NCBI GenBank assembly: GCA_945900935.1
Contig: CAMDKT010000420.1
Location: 1 to 5,709, forward strand
Source: Candidatus Sulfopaludibacter sp. SbA3
Lineage (GTDB): Bacteria > Acidobacteriota > Terriglobia > Bryobacterales > Bryobacteraceae
Direction: 5' to 3'
Length of the DNA stretch: 5,709 nucleotides
Below the pieces are notes generated by a model. It did not search any database. It was not told the DNA's origin and saw only the letters and a list, made by a program, of their open reading frames with translations. A program made the position numbers and the translations under genes. Below are positions 1-5,709 of this stretch, in pieces. Positions within the stretch are counted from its first letter, which is position 1. Every line of letters begins with the position of its first letter.

Positions 1-128
1 GGCCGCGGAAACGCCCCCACTGATCGCATTACATTCGACGATCTCGGCGAACACTTCACCGGAATCCATTTTGAAGCCGCCCGCCCCGCTCCCTGCGGAT
101 TACTCAATTGATCCTGGTTGATGGCATC
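1..128. other. Downstream flank of the kinase gene, no firm feature
   Basis: This stretch follows the kinase stop codon. On the minus strand an ATG at 69-67 opens 23 codons that run off the window edge, beginning MDSGEVFAEIVECN. It has an in-frame TAA upstream but no convincing Shine-Dalgarno. Two plus-strand frames are also open from the edge, one ending at TGA 109-111. Three open frames in so short a stretch do not discriminate. The minus-strand ATG could begin the next gene of a same-strand cluster, but I would not annotate it as a gene without the sequence beyond position 1. I recognise no protein family and see no terminator with a T-run. Confidence 0.25.
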
Positions 129-3100
129 TCAGGACGGTTTGCCCGGGGACGCCACCACCCATCGCGCGAGCGCCTCGCCCAACTGTACATGGCTGATCGG
201 CTTGGTGACGTAATCGTCCATCCCGGCGGCGAGGCAGTCCGCGCGGTCGCTCAGCGCGGCCGCGGCGGTCACCGCAATGATCGGGGTGCGCGTTAGGCCA
301 GACTCGTTTGACCGGATTTGACGCGTCGCGCCGAAGCCGTCCAGCCGAGGCATATGACAGTCCATCAGAATCAGATCGAACCTGTTTAGTTTTGCCGCTT
401 CCACCGCCTCCAATCCATCTACGGCAACGGTTACCCGGCACGCCCATTTTTCCAGCAGCCGCGTGGCCACCTTCCGGTTAACCGCATTGTCCTCAACCAA
501 CAATACGTGAGTGCCGCTAAAGTCCGGCGAGTTTGTAACGGGCGGCGGGCGGTGCCTTGCGGTCGAGCGCTGGGTGCCCGGGGCGATCACTCGCCGCAAT
601 GCGTTCTGAAGATCGTGCAATCGCACGGGCTTGCGAAGCGTCTCAGCGCTCGCCGTTTCCGTCGACGTTATCAGCAATATCGTCGGCAAATCGCTGAATT
701 CCGCCGCGAGGGCCCCTTGATTCACAATGGCGACATCATAGGGCGGCTCGGAACAGGGCGTCGCGCCAAGAGCCAGTAAATGATTTGTCAGACTCTCTTG
801 CGTGGTTTCGAAGCCCGCAGCCAATCGCACCCGCAAGCCGGTCAGGGCCGGATCGAAGCTGACATCCTCATGTGGCTTCGCCTCCGCCGCAACGGTGAAA
901 GTAAAGGTCGATCCGTTCCCGATTTCGCTTACCCCGCCAATCATGCCGCCCATCTTCTCCGCCAGCAGTTTGGAAATGGTCAGTCCTAATCCGGTCCCCC
1001 CATAACGGCGCGTGGTGGAAGTATCGGCTTGCGTGAACGGTTCAAATAGCCGGTCAATCGCTTCGGACCCGATGCCAATTCCGGTATCGTGGACTTCAAA
1101 ATGCAGGCCTTTCTCCCATCGCCGGACACGGACCACCACTTCGCCCCGCTCCGTGAACTTCACCGCGTTCCCTAACAGATTCAAGAGTATCTGCCGAATT
1201 CGCGACGGATCTCCCACCGCCGCGCGCGGCAGACCCGGCGCGAACAGGCAATTCAGTTCCAGACCCTTCTGATGCGCCTCCCCGGCCAGCACCAGCAACG
1301 CATCTTCAACCAGTACCCGAGGCTCGAACACGATCGACTCGAGCTCCAGTCGCCCCGCCTCTATCTTCGAAAAGTCGAGAATATCGTTGATCAACGTCAG
1401 CAGCGCCGCCGCCGACGCCTTGGCCGTTTCGGCCAGGTCATACTGCTCCGGCGTTAACGCGGTCTCCAACAGCGCTTCCGTCATGCCGATAATCCCGTTC
1501 ATCGGCGTCCGGATCTCATGGCTCATCGCCGCCAGGAACTGGCTCTTGGCGAGGTTGGCTTCCTCGGCCCGCGCCGTTCGATCCCTGACCTTTGCGTCCA
1601 GCCCGTCCATCACAGTTTGCAGCTCTTCATGCGAGGTCCGCAGACGCTCCGATAGCCCCGTGAATTCGCTGTCAAGTGTGACCAGTTCGGCCGGCTCGTC
1701 CTCCATTTCTTTTCTCTGCCCGGCTTGCCGCCCGGACGCGAGACCCTGCTGGACGATCCGCTTCACCAGTTCTCCCACCGGGTCCGTCACCCGCTTGGCC
1801 ACCAGATGCGCCAGTACCCACGCGCCCATCATCCCAAAAATCAGCCAGCCCGCCGACGTCGCGTAATACGCCCGAACCTCGCGCTCGATGCTGACGCGCG
1901 GCCGCCATACGGTAACCACCCATGCGAGTTTGGCCATTTTTGCTCGCGTTCCCACGTTTGCTTCATTCTCTCCGAACGAAAAGATCCGGCCCGCTTCCCC
2001 GGCTGCCGCGCTCGTCAGCTCGGTTCCTGCCAGCGAGTCCAAGAACGCATGTCCCGCATTCGGGCTGGCGTAGACCACACGGTTTTGCCGGTCTAAGATC
2101 ACCAGCCGACCGTCATCCATTCCCAATATGTTGCGGGAAGACCTTTCCAGCGAGTCCAGGTTGAGCGATCCTTCCACAATCCCCATAAATTCCCGTCGTT
2201 CATTCCGCACCGCCGCGCTGATGGCGACGATCGGATCTGTCCCCATCGAACGTCCCTGGAACGCATCGGAGACATAGGTGTCGCTTGTCATTCGCGCTTC
2301 GCGAAAATAGGCCCGGTCGCTGACGTTGAGACGAAGCGACAGCGCGTCGTGGCCATCCGAGGTCCGCGTTGGTTGCGTCGCAATCACGTCGCCGTCGGCG
2401 TTAGTTCCCAAAAAAGTCCGGAAACTGGGATAGCTCGCGTGCGCGCGAACGAGCCACCCCTGTAGAGCCGGGCCGGAGAATGCGCCCGCTCCTTCGCTGT
2501 TTCTTGCCAGCACCTCTATCGCTCTCACATGTTTTTCCAGGTACGCCTCCACCATATCTCCCGCGGCGCGGGCGGCCTCTTCCAGTTGCCGGCCGGCGGT
2601 TTCGCTCACTCGCCGCTCGAATGTCTCCCCTGCATGAAAATTCATGAATAGGATCGGCAACACCGCCATGGACGCCATCGCCTCGGCGAGCTGGCCCTGA
2701 AAGGGAATCCGTCCGGCGCGCGCCGGATCCGGCCCGCTCATCAATCGCCGTATCGGCCGGAATTGCAACAGAAGACTCGCGATCAGGATGTTGATTACGC
2801 CATTGATCAGATCCTTCCCCACGATCAATGCGATTTGTTCCCAACCCGTGCCGTTGACAAAATAAAAGTACGGCACCATCACCGCCGCGCCGGCAAAAAC
2901 CCAATAAGCCGCAACCGCCGGCAGCGGCGACATCCCTCGCCGCACCAGACGATGTACCGCCAGTGCCTCGCCGCAACTCACCACGAAAAACATCGGATGG
3001 CCGAACGACGTGATCGTCCTCGAAGTCGAAATCGCCGCCGCGATTACCGCTGTTCCCCGTCCCTCAGCCAGCACTAGCAGCAGATAGAAAATGCCGCCGA

Positions 3101-3233
3101 ATTGAAATTCGGCCTGGCGCAGCAAGCTGTATGGCAAATAGTTCACCACAAGGCCGAGCAAGCCGCATCCAAGCGCCAAAAAGCATCGCCGTGGTCCAAT
3201 CGATTTTACGCGGGATAGCAACGAAGTAATCAA
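129..3233 (-). CDS. Membrane-bound hybrid sensor histidine kinase (multi-TM, dCache, HAMP, HisKA, HATPase, pseudo-receiver, receiver)
   Basis: This is a sensor kinase that should autophosphorylate on a histidine and pass the phosphate to its own C-terminal receiver. Numbering is from the TTG start (1034 residues). About six hydrophobic helices lie at 16-36, 46-70, 78-94, 104-127, 133-156 and 183-198. A periplasmic double-Cache-like domain (about 200-455) has the pattern SDRAYF then YVSDAF then GTDPIVAIS. A last helix at 459-479 leads into HAMP, then a coiled linker. HisKA carries MSHEIRTPMNG with phospho-acceptor His572. HATPase shows the N-box (Asn689), DTGIGIG (716-722), the F-box LFEPF (729-733) and GGTGLGL (745-751). 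A degenerate receiver (799-884) follows, then a complete one (907-1025) with Glu914/Asp915, phospho-acceptor Asp958, Thr989 and Lys1011. There is no HPt or DNA-binding output, so phosphate must leave to a separate HPt or regulator, or the receiver tunes the kinase. The GTG at 3293 would add 20 residues but lacks a ribosome site. The ligand is unknown. The family call is very secure. Confidence 0.95.
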   Translation of the reverse strand: MITSLLSRVKSIGPRRCFLALGCGLLGLVVNYLPYSLLRQAEFQFGGIFYLLLVLAEGRGTAVIAAAISTSRTITSFGHPMFFVVSCGEALAVHRLVRRGMSPLPAVAAYWVFAGAAVMVPYFYFVNGTGWEQIALIVGKDLINGVINILIASLLLQFRPIRRLMSGPDPARAGRIPFQGQLAEAMASMAVLPILFMNFHAGETFERRVSETAGRQLEEAARAAGDMVEAYLEKHVRAIEVLARNSEGAGAFSGPALQGWLVRAHASYPSFRTFLGTNADGDVIATQPTRTSDGHDALSLRLNVSDRAYFREARMTSDTYVSDAFQGRSMGTDPIVAISAAVRNERREFMGIVEGSLNLDSLERSSRNILGMDDGRLVILDRQNRVVYASPNAGHAFLDSLAGTELTSAAAGEAGRIFSFGENEANVGTRAKMAKLAWVVTVWRPRVSIEREVRAYYATSAGWLIFGMMGAWVLAHLVAKRVTDPVGELVKRIVQQGLASGRQAGQRKEMEDEPAELVTLDSEFTGLSERLRTSHEELQTVMDGLDAKVRDRTARAEEANLAKSQFLAAMSHEIRTPMNGIIGMTEALLETALTPEQYDLAETAKASAAALLTLINDILDFSKIEAGRLELESIVFEPRVLVEDALLVLAGEAHQKGLELNCLFAPGLPRAAVGDPSRIRQILLNLLGNAVKFTERGEVVVRVRRWEKGLHFEVHDTGIGIGSEAIDRLFEPFTQADTSTTRRYGGTGLGLTISKLLAEKMGGMIGGVSEIGNGSTFTFTVAAEAKPHEDVSFDPALTGLRVRLAAGFETTQESLTNHLLALGATPCSEPPYDVAIVNQGALAAEFSDLPTILLITSTETASAETLRKPVRLHDLQNALRRVIAPGTQRSTARHRPPPVTNSPDFSGTHVLLVEDNAVNRKVATRLLEKWACRVTVAVDGLEAVEAAKLNRFDLILMDCHMPRLDGFGATRQIRSNESGLTRTPIIAVTAAAALSDRADCLAAGMDDYVTKPISHVQLGEALARWVVASPGKPS
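2712..2733. repeat. Two overlapping perfect palindromes in the kinase gene
   Basis: TCCGGCGCGCGCCGGA (2712-2727) is a 16-bp perfect palindrome and overlaps GCCGGATCCGGC (2722-2733), a 12-bp perfect palindrome. Both lie in the kinase code for the cytoplasmic loop DPARAGRI between the fifth and sixth membrane helices. They are strongly G+C-biased, so chance is a fair explanation. Confidence 0.6.
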
Positions 3234-3238
3234 GGGAT

Positions 3239-3245
3239 CCCCTCT
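3239..3245 (-). promoter_or_regulatory. Shine-Dalgarno that decides a TTG start for the kinase
   Basis: On the minus strand AGAGGGG lies five bases before the TTG at 3233-3231, a good ribosome-binding geometry. The longer in-frame GTG at 3293-3291 has no purine-rich site at the right distance and sits inside a hairpin arm. The 20 residues it would add (MAVPGVSDTGRGRDTVRGDP) look like neither a signal nor a membrane segment. With TTG, the protein starts shortly before the first membrane helix, as expected. Confidence 0.7.
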
Positions 3246-3247
3246 TA

Positions 3248-3282
3248 CGGTGTCGCGCCCACGGCCAGTATCGGAGACACCG
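3248..3282. repeat. 7-bp inverted repeat just upstream of the kinase ribosome site
   Basis: CGGTGTC at 3248-3254 pairs perfectly with GACACCG at 3276-3282 across a 21-base loop. On the minus strand it ends two bases before the AGAGGGG ribosome site, so a folded transcript could affect access to it, or a dimeric regulator could bind the DNA. A 7-bp match in G+C-rich DNA can arise by chance, so function is uncertain. Confidence 0.3.
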
Positions 3283-3290
3283 GGGACCGC

Positions 3291-3309
3291 CACTGCGAAT
3301 CTCGCAGCG
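3291..3309 (-). terminator. Compact hairpin after the FGE-like gene, possible factor-dependent 3' end
   Basis: On the minus strand CGCTGCGA, loop GAT, TCGCAGTG forms an 8-bp stem with one G-U pair (perfect 6-bp core CTGCGA/TCGCAG). It begins about 17 bases past the stop codon at 3327. No T-run follows in the direction of transcription (the next bases are GCGGTCCCC), so it is not a standard intrinsic terminator. It could stabilise an mRNA end, mark Rho-dependent termination, or do nothing. It is the best candidate boundary between the three-gene operon and the kinase. Confidence 0.3.
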
Positions 3310-3326
3310 TGTCGTTTAACAGCTTA

Positions 3327-4082
3327 TCATTTCCCAAACCCCTTCGCGCACCGGAATCCAATGTTCGGGCTCCGCTCACCCGAACGAGCCCAACTCCGGT
3401 GCGCGCACGTCAGAAAATCCGGCTTGTCAAACCACGAGCCGCCTCGCAAGACCCGATAAATCCCCTTCGCCGGCCCCAGGGGATTCCGCTCCGGTGCCTC
3501 CGCATAATACTCTTTCCCGTACCAATCCGAAGTCCACTCCCACACATTGCCGACAATGTCGCAAAGCCCCATCCGCGTCCGAGGCAGACTGCACACCGCC
3601 CCCGGCCCCTGCAAGCCATCAAACCGTGCGTCGGCAGGCTTTGGCGCCCGGTCCCCCCACGGATACTTCTCTTCCTCATTCAAACCCCGGCACGCCCGCT
3701 CCCATTCGGCCTCCGTCGGCAATCGCTTCCCCTTCCAGGCGCAGTAGCCCGAAGCGTCTTCCCAACTCACATCCGCCACCGGGAACTGCTCCTTCCCCGC
3801 CGGAGCCACGCCATTCGCCCACACCGGCGGCGTCCGATGCCGCGTCGCCTTCACAAACGACGCATACTCCCCCACCGTCACTTCATGCGTATCCAAATAG
3901 AACGGGTCCACAAACACGTTTCGCACTGGCAAATCATCCCGCAGCGGATTCGGATACCACGCCACCTTCGTCTCCGGGTCTTCATAAGTACGCCCGCGCC
4001 GAAACTCGCCGCCAGGGAAAAACACCATCCCCGTCTCCGCGCCGAACACCACGCCGGCCACCGCTAACCAAATGAATCTCAT
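3327..4082 (-). CDS. Secreted SUMF1/FGE-fold protein without the catalytic cysteine pair
   Basis: The protein has 251 residues and belongs to the formylglycine-generating-enzyme (SUMF1, C-type-lectin-like) family. Residues 1-15 (MRFIWLAVAGVVFGA) are a short Sec signal with likely cleavage after FGA. Family marks in order are GMVFFPGGEF (18-27), DTHEVTVGEYASF (64-76), VSWEDASGYCAW (105-116), RLPTEAEWERACRG (120-133), YPWGD (140-144), GNVWEWTSDWY (178-188), RVLRGGSW (210-217) and NIGFRCA (240-246). True FGEs carry a copper-binding Cys pair near the motif CHxSYC. Aligned by eye on the C-terminal AR and GFRC motifs, those positions are Lys220 and Thr225 here, with a Cys one place off at 226. So it is probably not a working sulfatase activator, and no sulfatase is in view. 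Its ATG overlaps the DUF1501 stop in ATGA and no strong Shine-Dalgarno precedes it, implying coupled translation. It may be a binding or structural partner of the exported DUF1501/PSD1 proteins. An in-frame extension to 4190 exists but lies within the DUF1501 gene and hides the signal peptide. Confidence 0.88.
   Translation of the reverse strand: MRFIWLAVAGVVFGAETGMVFFPGGEFRRGRTYEDPETKVAWYPNPLRDDLPVRNVFVDPFYLDTHEVTVGEYASFVKATRHRTPPVWANGVAPAGKEQFPVADVSWEDASGYCAWKGKRLPTEAEWERACRGLNEEEKYPWGDRAPKPADARFDGLQGPGAVCSLPRTRMGLCDIVGNVWEWTSDWYGKEYYAEAPERNPLGPAKGIYRVLRGGSWFDKPDFLTCAHRSWARSGERSPNIGFRCAKGFGK
3345..3405. repeat. 11-bp perfect inverted repeat enclosing a nested 7-bp stem, in the 3' end of the FGE-like gene
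   Basis: CGCGCACCGGA at 3345-3355 is the exact reverse complement of TCCGGTGCGCG at 3395-3405. Inside the 39-base spacer, GTTCGGG (3363-3369) pairs with CCCGAAC (3379-3385) around a 9-base loop. A rival 6-bp pairing, GGGCTC (3367-3372) with GAGCCC (3386-3391), overlaps it. The right outer arm also overlaps a 10-bp palindrome, GTGCGCGCAC (3399-3408). The arms encode the conserved CAHRS and FRCA stretches of the protein, so part of the symmetry could be coding coincidence. Confidence 0.6.
4079..4082 (-). other. ATGA stop/start overlap, DUF1501 to FGE-like gene
   Basis: The TGA stop of the DUF1501 gene (4081-4079) and the ATG of the FGE-like gene (4082-4080) share bases as ATGA. The bases before the ATG (GATTTACGG) hold no strong ribosome site. 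This is the usual geometry for ribosome re-initiation and suggests linked amounts of the two proteins. Confidence 0.85.
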
Positions 4083-5482
4083 CCGTAAATCGAAGCAATC
4101 TCGTCGGTCGGAATGAAGCCATTGGCGCCCAACCGGTCCACGTACGCGTAAGTCCGGCCCGAAGGGAGTCCCTCCACTTCCTTGCCCCAATCTATCCCCA
4201 GCGCCGAATAGATCGTCGAAACGACGTTCTCAATCCGAGGCTGCTCTTTATTCTTCCAGCCCGTATCCTCGCACTTCGATCCGTCGATATTCGTCCGTCC
4301 CAGCACCAATCCGCCCTTCACCCCCGCGCCCGCGAACAGGGCAGGGAAGCACGGGTTGTAATGGTCGCGCCCGGCCATGTGGTTCAACGCCCCCGTGGTC
4401 CGGCCGAACTCGCTCCCCGCCACCACCAGCGTCTCATCCAGCAGCGTCTTCCCCGGCGTCGCCTTCGACGGCGTCCGCGCCAAATCCTCCAGCAAACTCG
4501 AGAACGCCGGGTCAAACTCCTCGATCAACTTATAATGATTCGACGACGCCTCGCGATCCCAGATCTTCACATGATGATCCCAGCCCGGATGGCAGATATG
4601 GACATAATGCGTCCCGGCGTCCTGCATCAACACATTCCGCGTCAATGCGCACGACAGCCCCACCGGCGTCTTCCCATACCGCGCCTTGTCCTCGTCGCTG
4701 ATCTGAAACGCCGCCGGCCACCGCGAATCCCCAATCAACCGGTGCGCCGTCTCGCTGAAGTTCTCAAACGTTTTCATTTCGGAGCCGTAAGAAGCCATCC
4801 GCGGCGCTTCCGATTTCCGCAGCGCCTCCAACAGCCGCCACCGCTCTTCCACTAACTCAATCGCCTTCTCGTCCAGCGCCATCCCCTTCAGCGCCGCCTG
4901 CGGATCCAAATCAAACACTGAGAACTGCGCCGGCAGGAATCCTGTCGCCAACGCCCCCGCCGCGCCCTTCTCCAAGTTAAACGAAAGGTAAGTCGGGAAT
5001 GTATCGGTCTCTCGACGCCGTGACTCCAACTCCGCCGCCACCACCGATCCAATCGCCGGTATCTCCTTGGCGAACGCCAGATTCATCTGCCGCCCCGTTT
5101 GCACATAATACTGCCCGCGGAAATGTACCTGCTCATGACTCCGTAATGACCGCAGGATACAAACCTTGTCCATCACCTTTTCCACCTTCGGGAATAGGAA
5201 ATGCGACAGATACACGCCATTCTTCAATTGCCGGACATCGAAGTCCTTTTGCGTCGCCGGATTCTCTTTGAAGTCAAATCCATCCACATGGCTGATCGCG
5301 CCGGAAAACTCGTAATAGATAACATTCCGCGCAGTGCCTCGCGGTGTGTTCTTGTGCGATGCCGCCCCTACTTTCAATGGCCACAACGACGTCGCCGCCG
5401 CCCCCGCCAATCCCAATCCGCCAAACTGGAGCAGATCCCTCCGCGTTGGCAATAACTCCCCAACTGTCTTTGTGGTGTTCAT
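4079..5482 (-). CDS. Tat-exported DUF1501 family protein
   Basis: This is a complete 467-residue DUF1501 protein. The N-terminus has a twin-arginine signal: PTRRDLLQF at 12-20, a hydrophobic stretch at 20-34, and likely cleavage near residue 40 (VGAAS). The mature part starts ARNVIYYEFSGAISHVDGFD, matching the family's first strand and Asp-containing loop. Later marks are HEQVHFRGQYYVQTGRQ (116-132), HPGWDHH (298-304), AGSEFGRT (355-362), GRDHYN (371-376), GAGVKGG (385-391) and LPSGRTY (439-445). DUF1501 is grouped with the alkaline phosphatase/sulfatase-like superfamily, and the conserved Asp/His/Glu residues would fit metal binding. No substrate is established. A Tat signal agrees with a folded, perhaps metal-loaded protein being exported. 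It starts one base after the DUF1553 stop and ends in an ATGA overlap with the FGE-like gene, so it is the middle gene of a coupled operon. The family call is secure and the activity is unknown. Confidence 0.94.
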   Translation of the reverse strand: MNTTKTVGELLPTRRDLLQFGGLGLAGAAATSLWPLKVGAASHKNTPRGTARNVIYYEFSGAISHVDGFDFKENPATQKDFDVRQLKNGVYLSHFLFPKVEKVMDKVCILRSLRSHEQVHFRGQYYVQTGRQMNLAFAKEIPAIGSVVAAELESRRRETDTFPTYLSFNLEKGAAGALATGFLPAQFSVFDLDPQAALKGMALDEKAIELVEERWRLLEALRKSEAPRMASYGSEMKTFENFSETAHRLIGDSRWPAAFQISDEDKARYGKTPVGLSCALTRNVLMQDAGTHYVHICHPGWDHHVKIWDREASSNHYKLIEEFDPAFSSLLEDLARTPSKATPGKTLLDETLVVAGSEFGRTTGALNHMAGRDHYNPCFPALFAGAGVKGGLVLGRTNIDGSKCEDTGWKNKEQPRIENVVSTIYSALGIDWGKEVEGLPSGRTYAYVDRLGANGFIPTDEIASIYG

Positions 5483-5483
5483 G

Positions 5484-5709
5484 TTAGTAGTTGTAAAGGA
5501 ACTCGGCTAAATTCAACAACGCCCACTGTAAGTTCTGCGCCCCGGTTACCCGATCCTTATCGAGCGCCGAAACCGCAATCTGTTTCTCATCCTTTTGCGG
5601 ATACCGCGCCAATGTGCCCAGGAACATCTCCTCCACAACGCGCGAATTATCCCCGTGCGTGGCGAGCAAATTCTGCACCCGGCTGTCTTTCTCCGCCAGC
5701 ACCCGGTCA
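5484..5709 (-). CDS. DUF1553 (PSD1) protein, C-terminal end only
   Basis: Only the last 75 or so residues are visible, and the reading frame stays open to the window edge. The GTG at 5702 is probably an internal valine, since the codons before it (encoding DR) continue the family pattern. The visible part reads DRVLAEKDSRVQNLL, then VVEEMFLGTLARYP, and ends LQWALLNLAEFLYNY. This is the typical C-terminus of DUF1553, where a leucine-rich helix ends in a 'WALLNSxEFLFN'-like tail. Full-length members are usually large exported proteins with a DUF1549 (PSCyt2) domain and often a c-type haem domain (PSCyt1) before DUF1553. Whether this one has them cannot be seen. The TAA stop is followed by one base and then the DUF1501 ATG. 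The last codons contain no clear Shine-Dalgarno for that gene, so translation is probably coupled. Pairing of DUF1553 and DUF1501 genes is common in Planctomycetota, Verrucomicrobiota and Bryobacterales-like Acidobacteriota. Confidence 0.88.
   Translation of the reverse strand, partial: DRVLAEKDSRVQNLLATHGDNSRVVEEMFLGTLARYPQKDEKQIAVSALDKDRVTGAQNLQWALLNLAEFLYNY

Noticed and set aside
97..114. Short palindromic stretch around TCAATTGA after the kinase stop as a terminator
   Set aside because: The stem is short and A+T-rich with no T-run on either side in the proper direction.
1387..1866. 159-codon plus-strand open frame opposite the kinase
   Set aside because: It is a Ser/Ala/Arg-rich antisense of the HisKA and HAMP region with no recognisable family or ribosome site.
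2401..2976. 191-codon minus-strand open frame in another phase of the kinase gene
   Set aside because: It is an Arg/Gly-rich out-of-frame shadow. The main frame carries the Cache and membrane segments without interruption.
3327..3450. Possible diversity-generating retroelement target (SUMF1-like C-terminus plus downstream hairpin)
   Set aside because: Some such targets have this fold and a hairpin after the variable repeat. Here the last codons contain only one AAC/AAT codon, no template-repeat copy is visible, and there is no reverse transcriptase in the window.
3309..4075. Long plus-strand open frames (252 and 193 codons) opposite the FGE-like gene
   Set aside because: Their translations are Pro/Arg/His-rich low-complexity antisense text with no domain signal, whereas the minus strand encodes clear SUMF1 motifs.
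3327..4190. Longer start at 4190 for the FGE-like gene
   Set aside because: It would overlap the DUF1501 gene by over 100 bases and bury the signal peptide. The ATG at 4082 with the ATGA overlap explains the data better.
4361..4855. 164-codon plus-strand open frame opposite the DUF1501 gene
   Set aside because: It is an Arg/Pro-rich shadow of a well-supported DUF1501 gene.
5484..5702. A complete 72-residue gene starting at GTG 5702
   Set aside because: The frame stays open to the window edge and the sequence matches the C-terminal tail of DUF1553, so it is a fragment of a larger gene.

Overview
The window is about 60% G+C by eye. Every gene I can support lies on the minus strand, so the biological order runs from high to low coordinates. 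The gene set combines a DUF1549/DUF1553 (PSD1-type) protein, a Tat-exported DUF1501 protein, a secreted SUMF1/FGE-fold protein and a large Cache-containing hybrid histidine kinase. Such sets are typical of Acidobacteriota (Bryobacterales/'Solibacter'-like), Planctomycetota and Verrucomicrobiota. Protein style and G+C make an acidobacterium my first guess. This is inference, because the window holds no rRNA or marker gene.

Layout on the minus strand: (1) 5709-5484 is the C-terminal end of a DUF1553 (PSD1) protein that enters from outside the window. (2) One base later, 5482-4079 encodes a complete DUF1501 protein with a twin-arginine signal. (3) Its stop overlaps the start of the next gene in an ATGA, and 4082-3327 encodes a small Sec-exported protein of the formylglycine-generating-enzyme (SUMF1) fold that seems to lack the catalytic cysteines. 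These three genes are almost certainly one translationally coupled operon for exported proteins. (4) A 93-base gap with two inverted repeats follows. (5) 3233-129 encodes a membrane-bound hybrid sensor kinase with a multi-helix membrane module, periplasmic dCache domain, HAMP, HisKA, HATPase, a degenerate receiver and an intact receiver. Its likely start is a TTG with a clear Shine-Dalgarno, 20 codons inside the longest open frame. (6) The last 128 bases hold no firm feature.

PSD1 and DUF1501 proteins are a recurrent pair in these phyla and are often suspected to act in extracytoplasmic polymer breakdown. DUF1501 belongs to the alkaline phosphatase/sulfatase-like superfamily. The SUMF1-fold protein may be a structural or binding partner rather than a sulfatase activator. 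The kinase may sense a related extracellular signal, but only its position and strand suggest that.

I see no mobile element, CRISPR array, tRNA or rRNA. The least ordinary signals are the Cys-less FGE-like protein in a coupled operon, an 11-bp perfect inverted repeat with a nested hairpin at the 3' end of its gene, and a shrunken pseudo-receiver inside the kinase.
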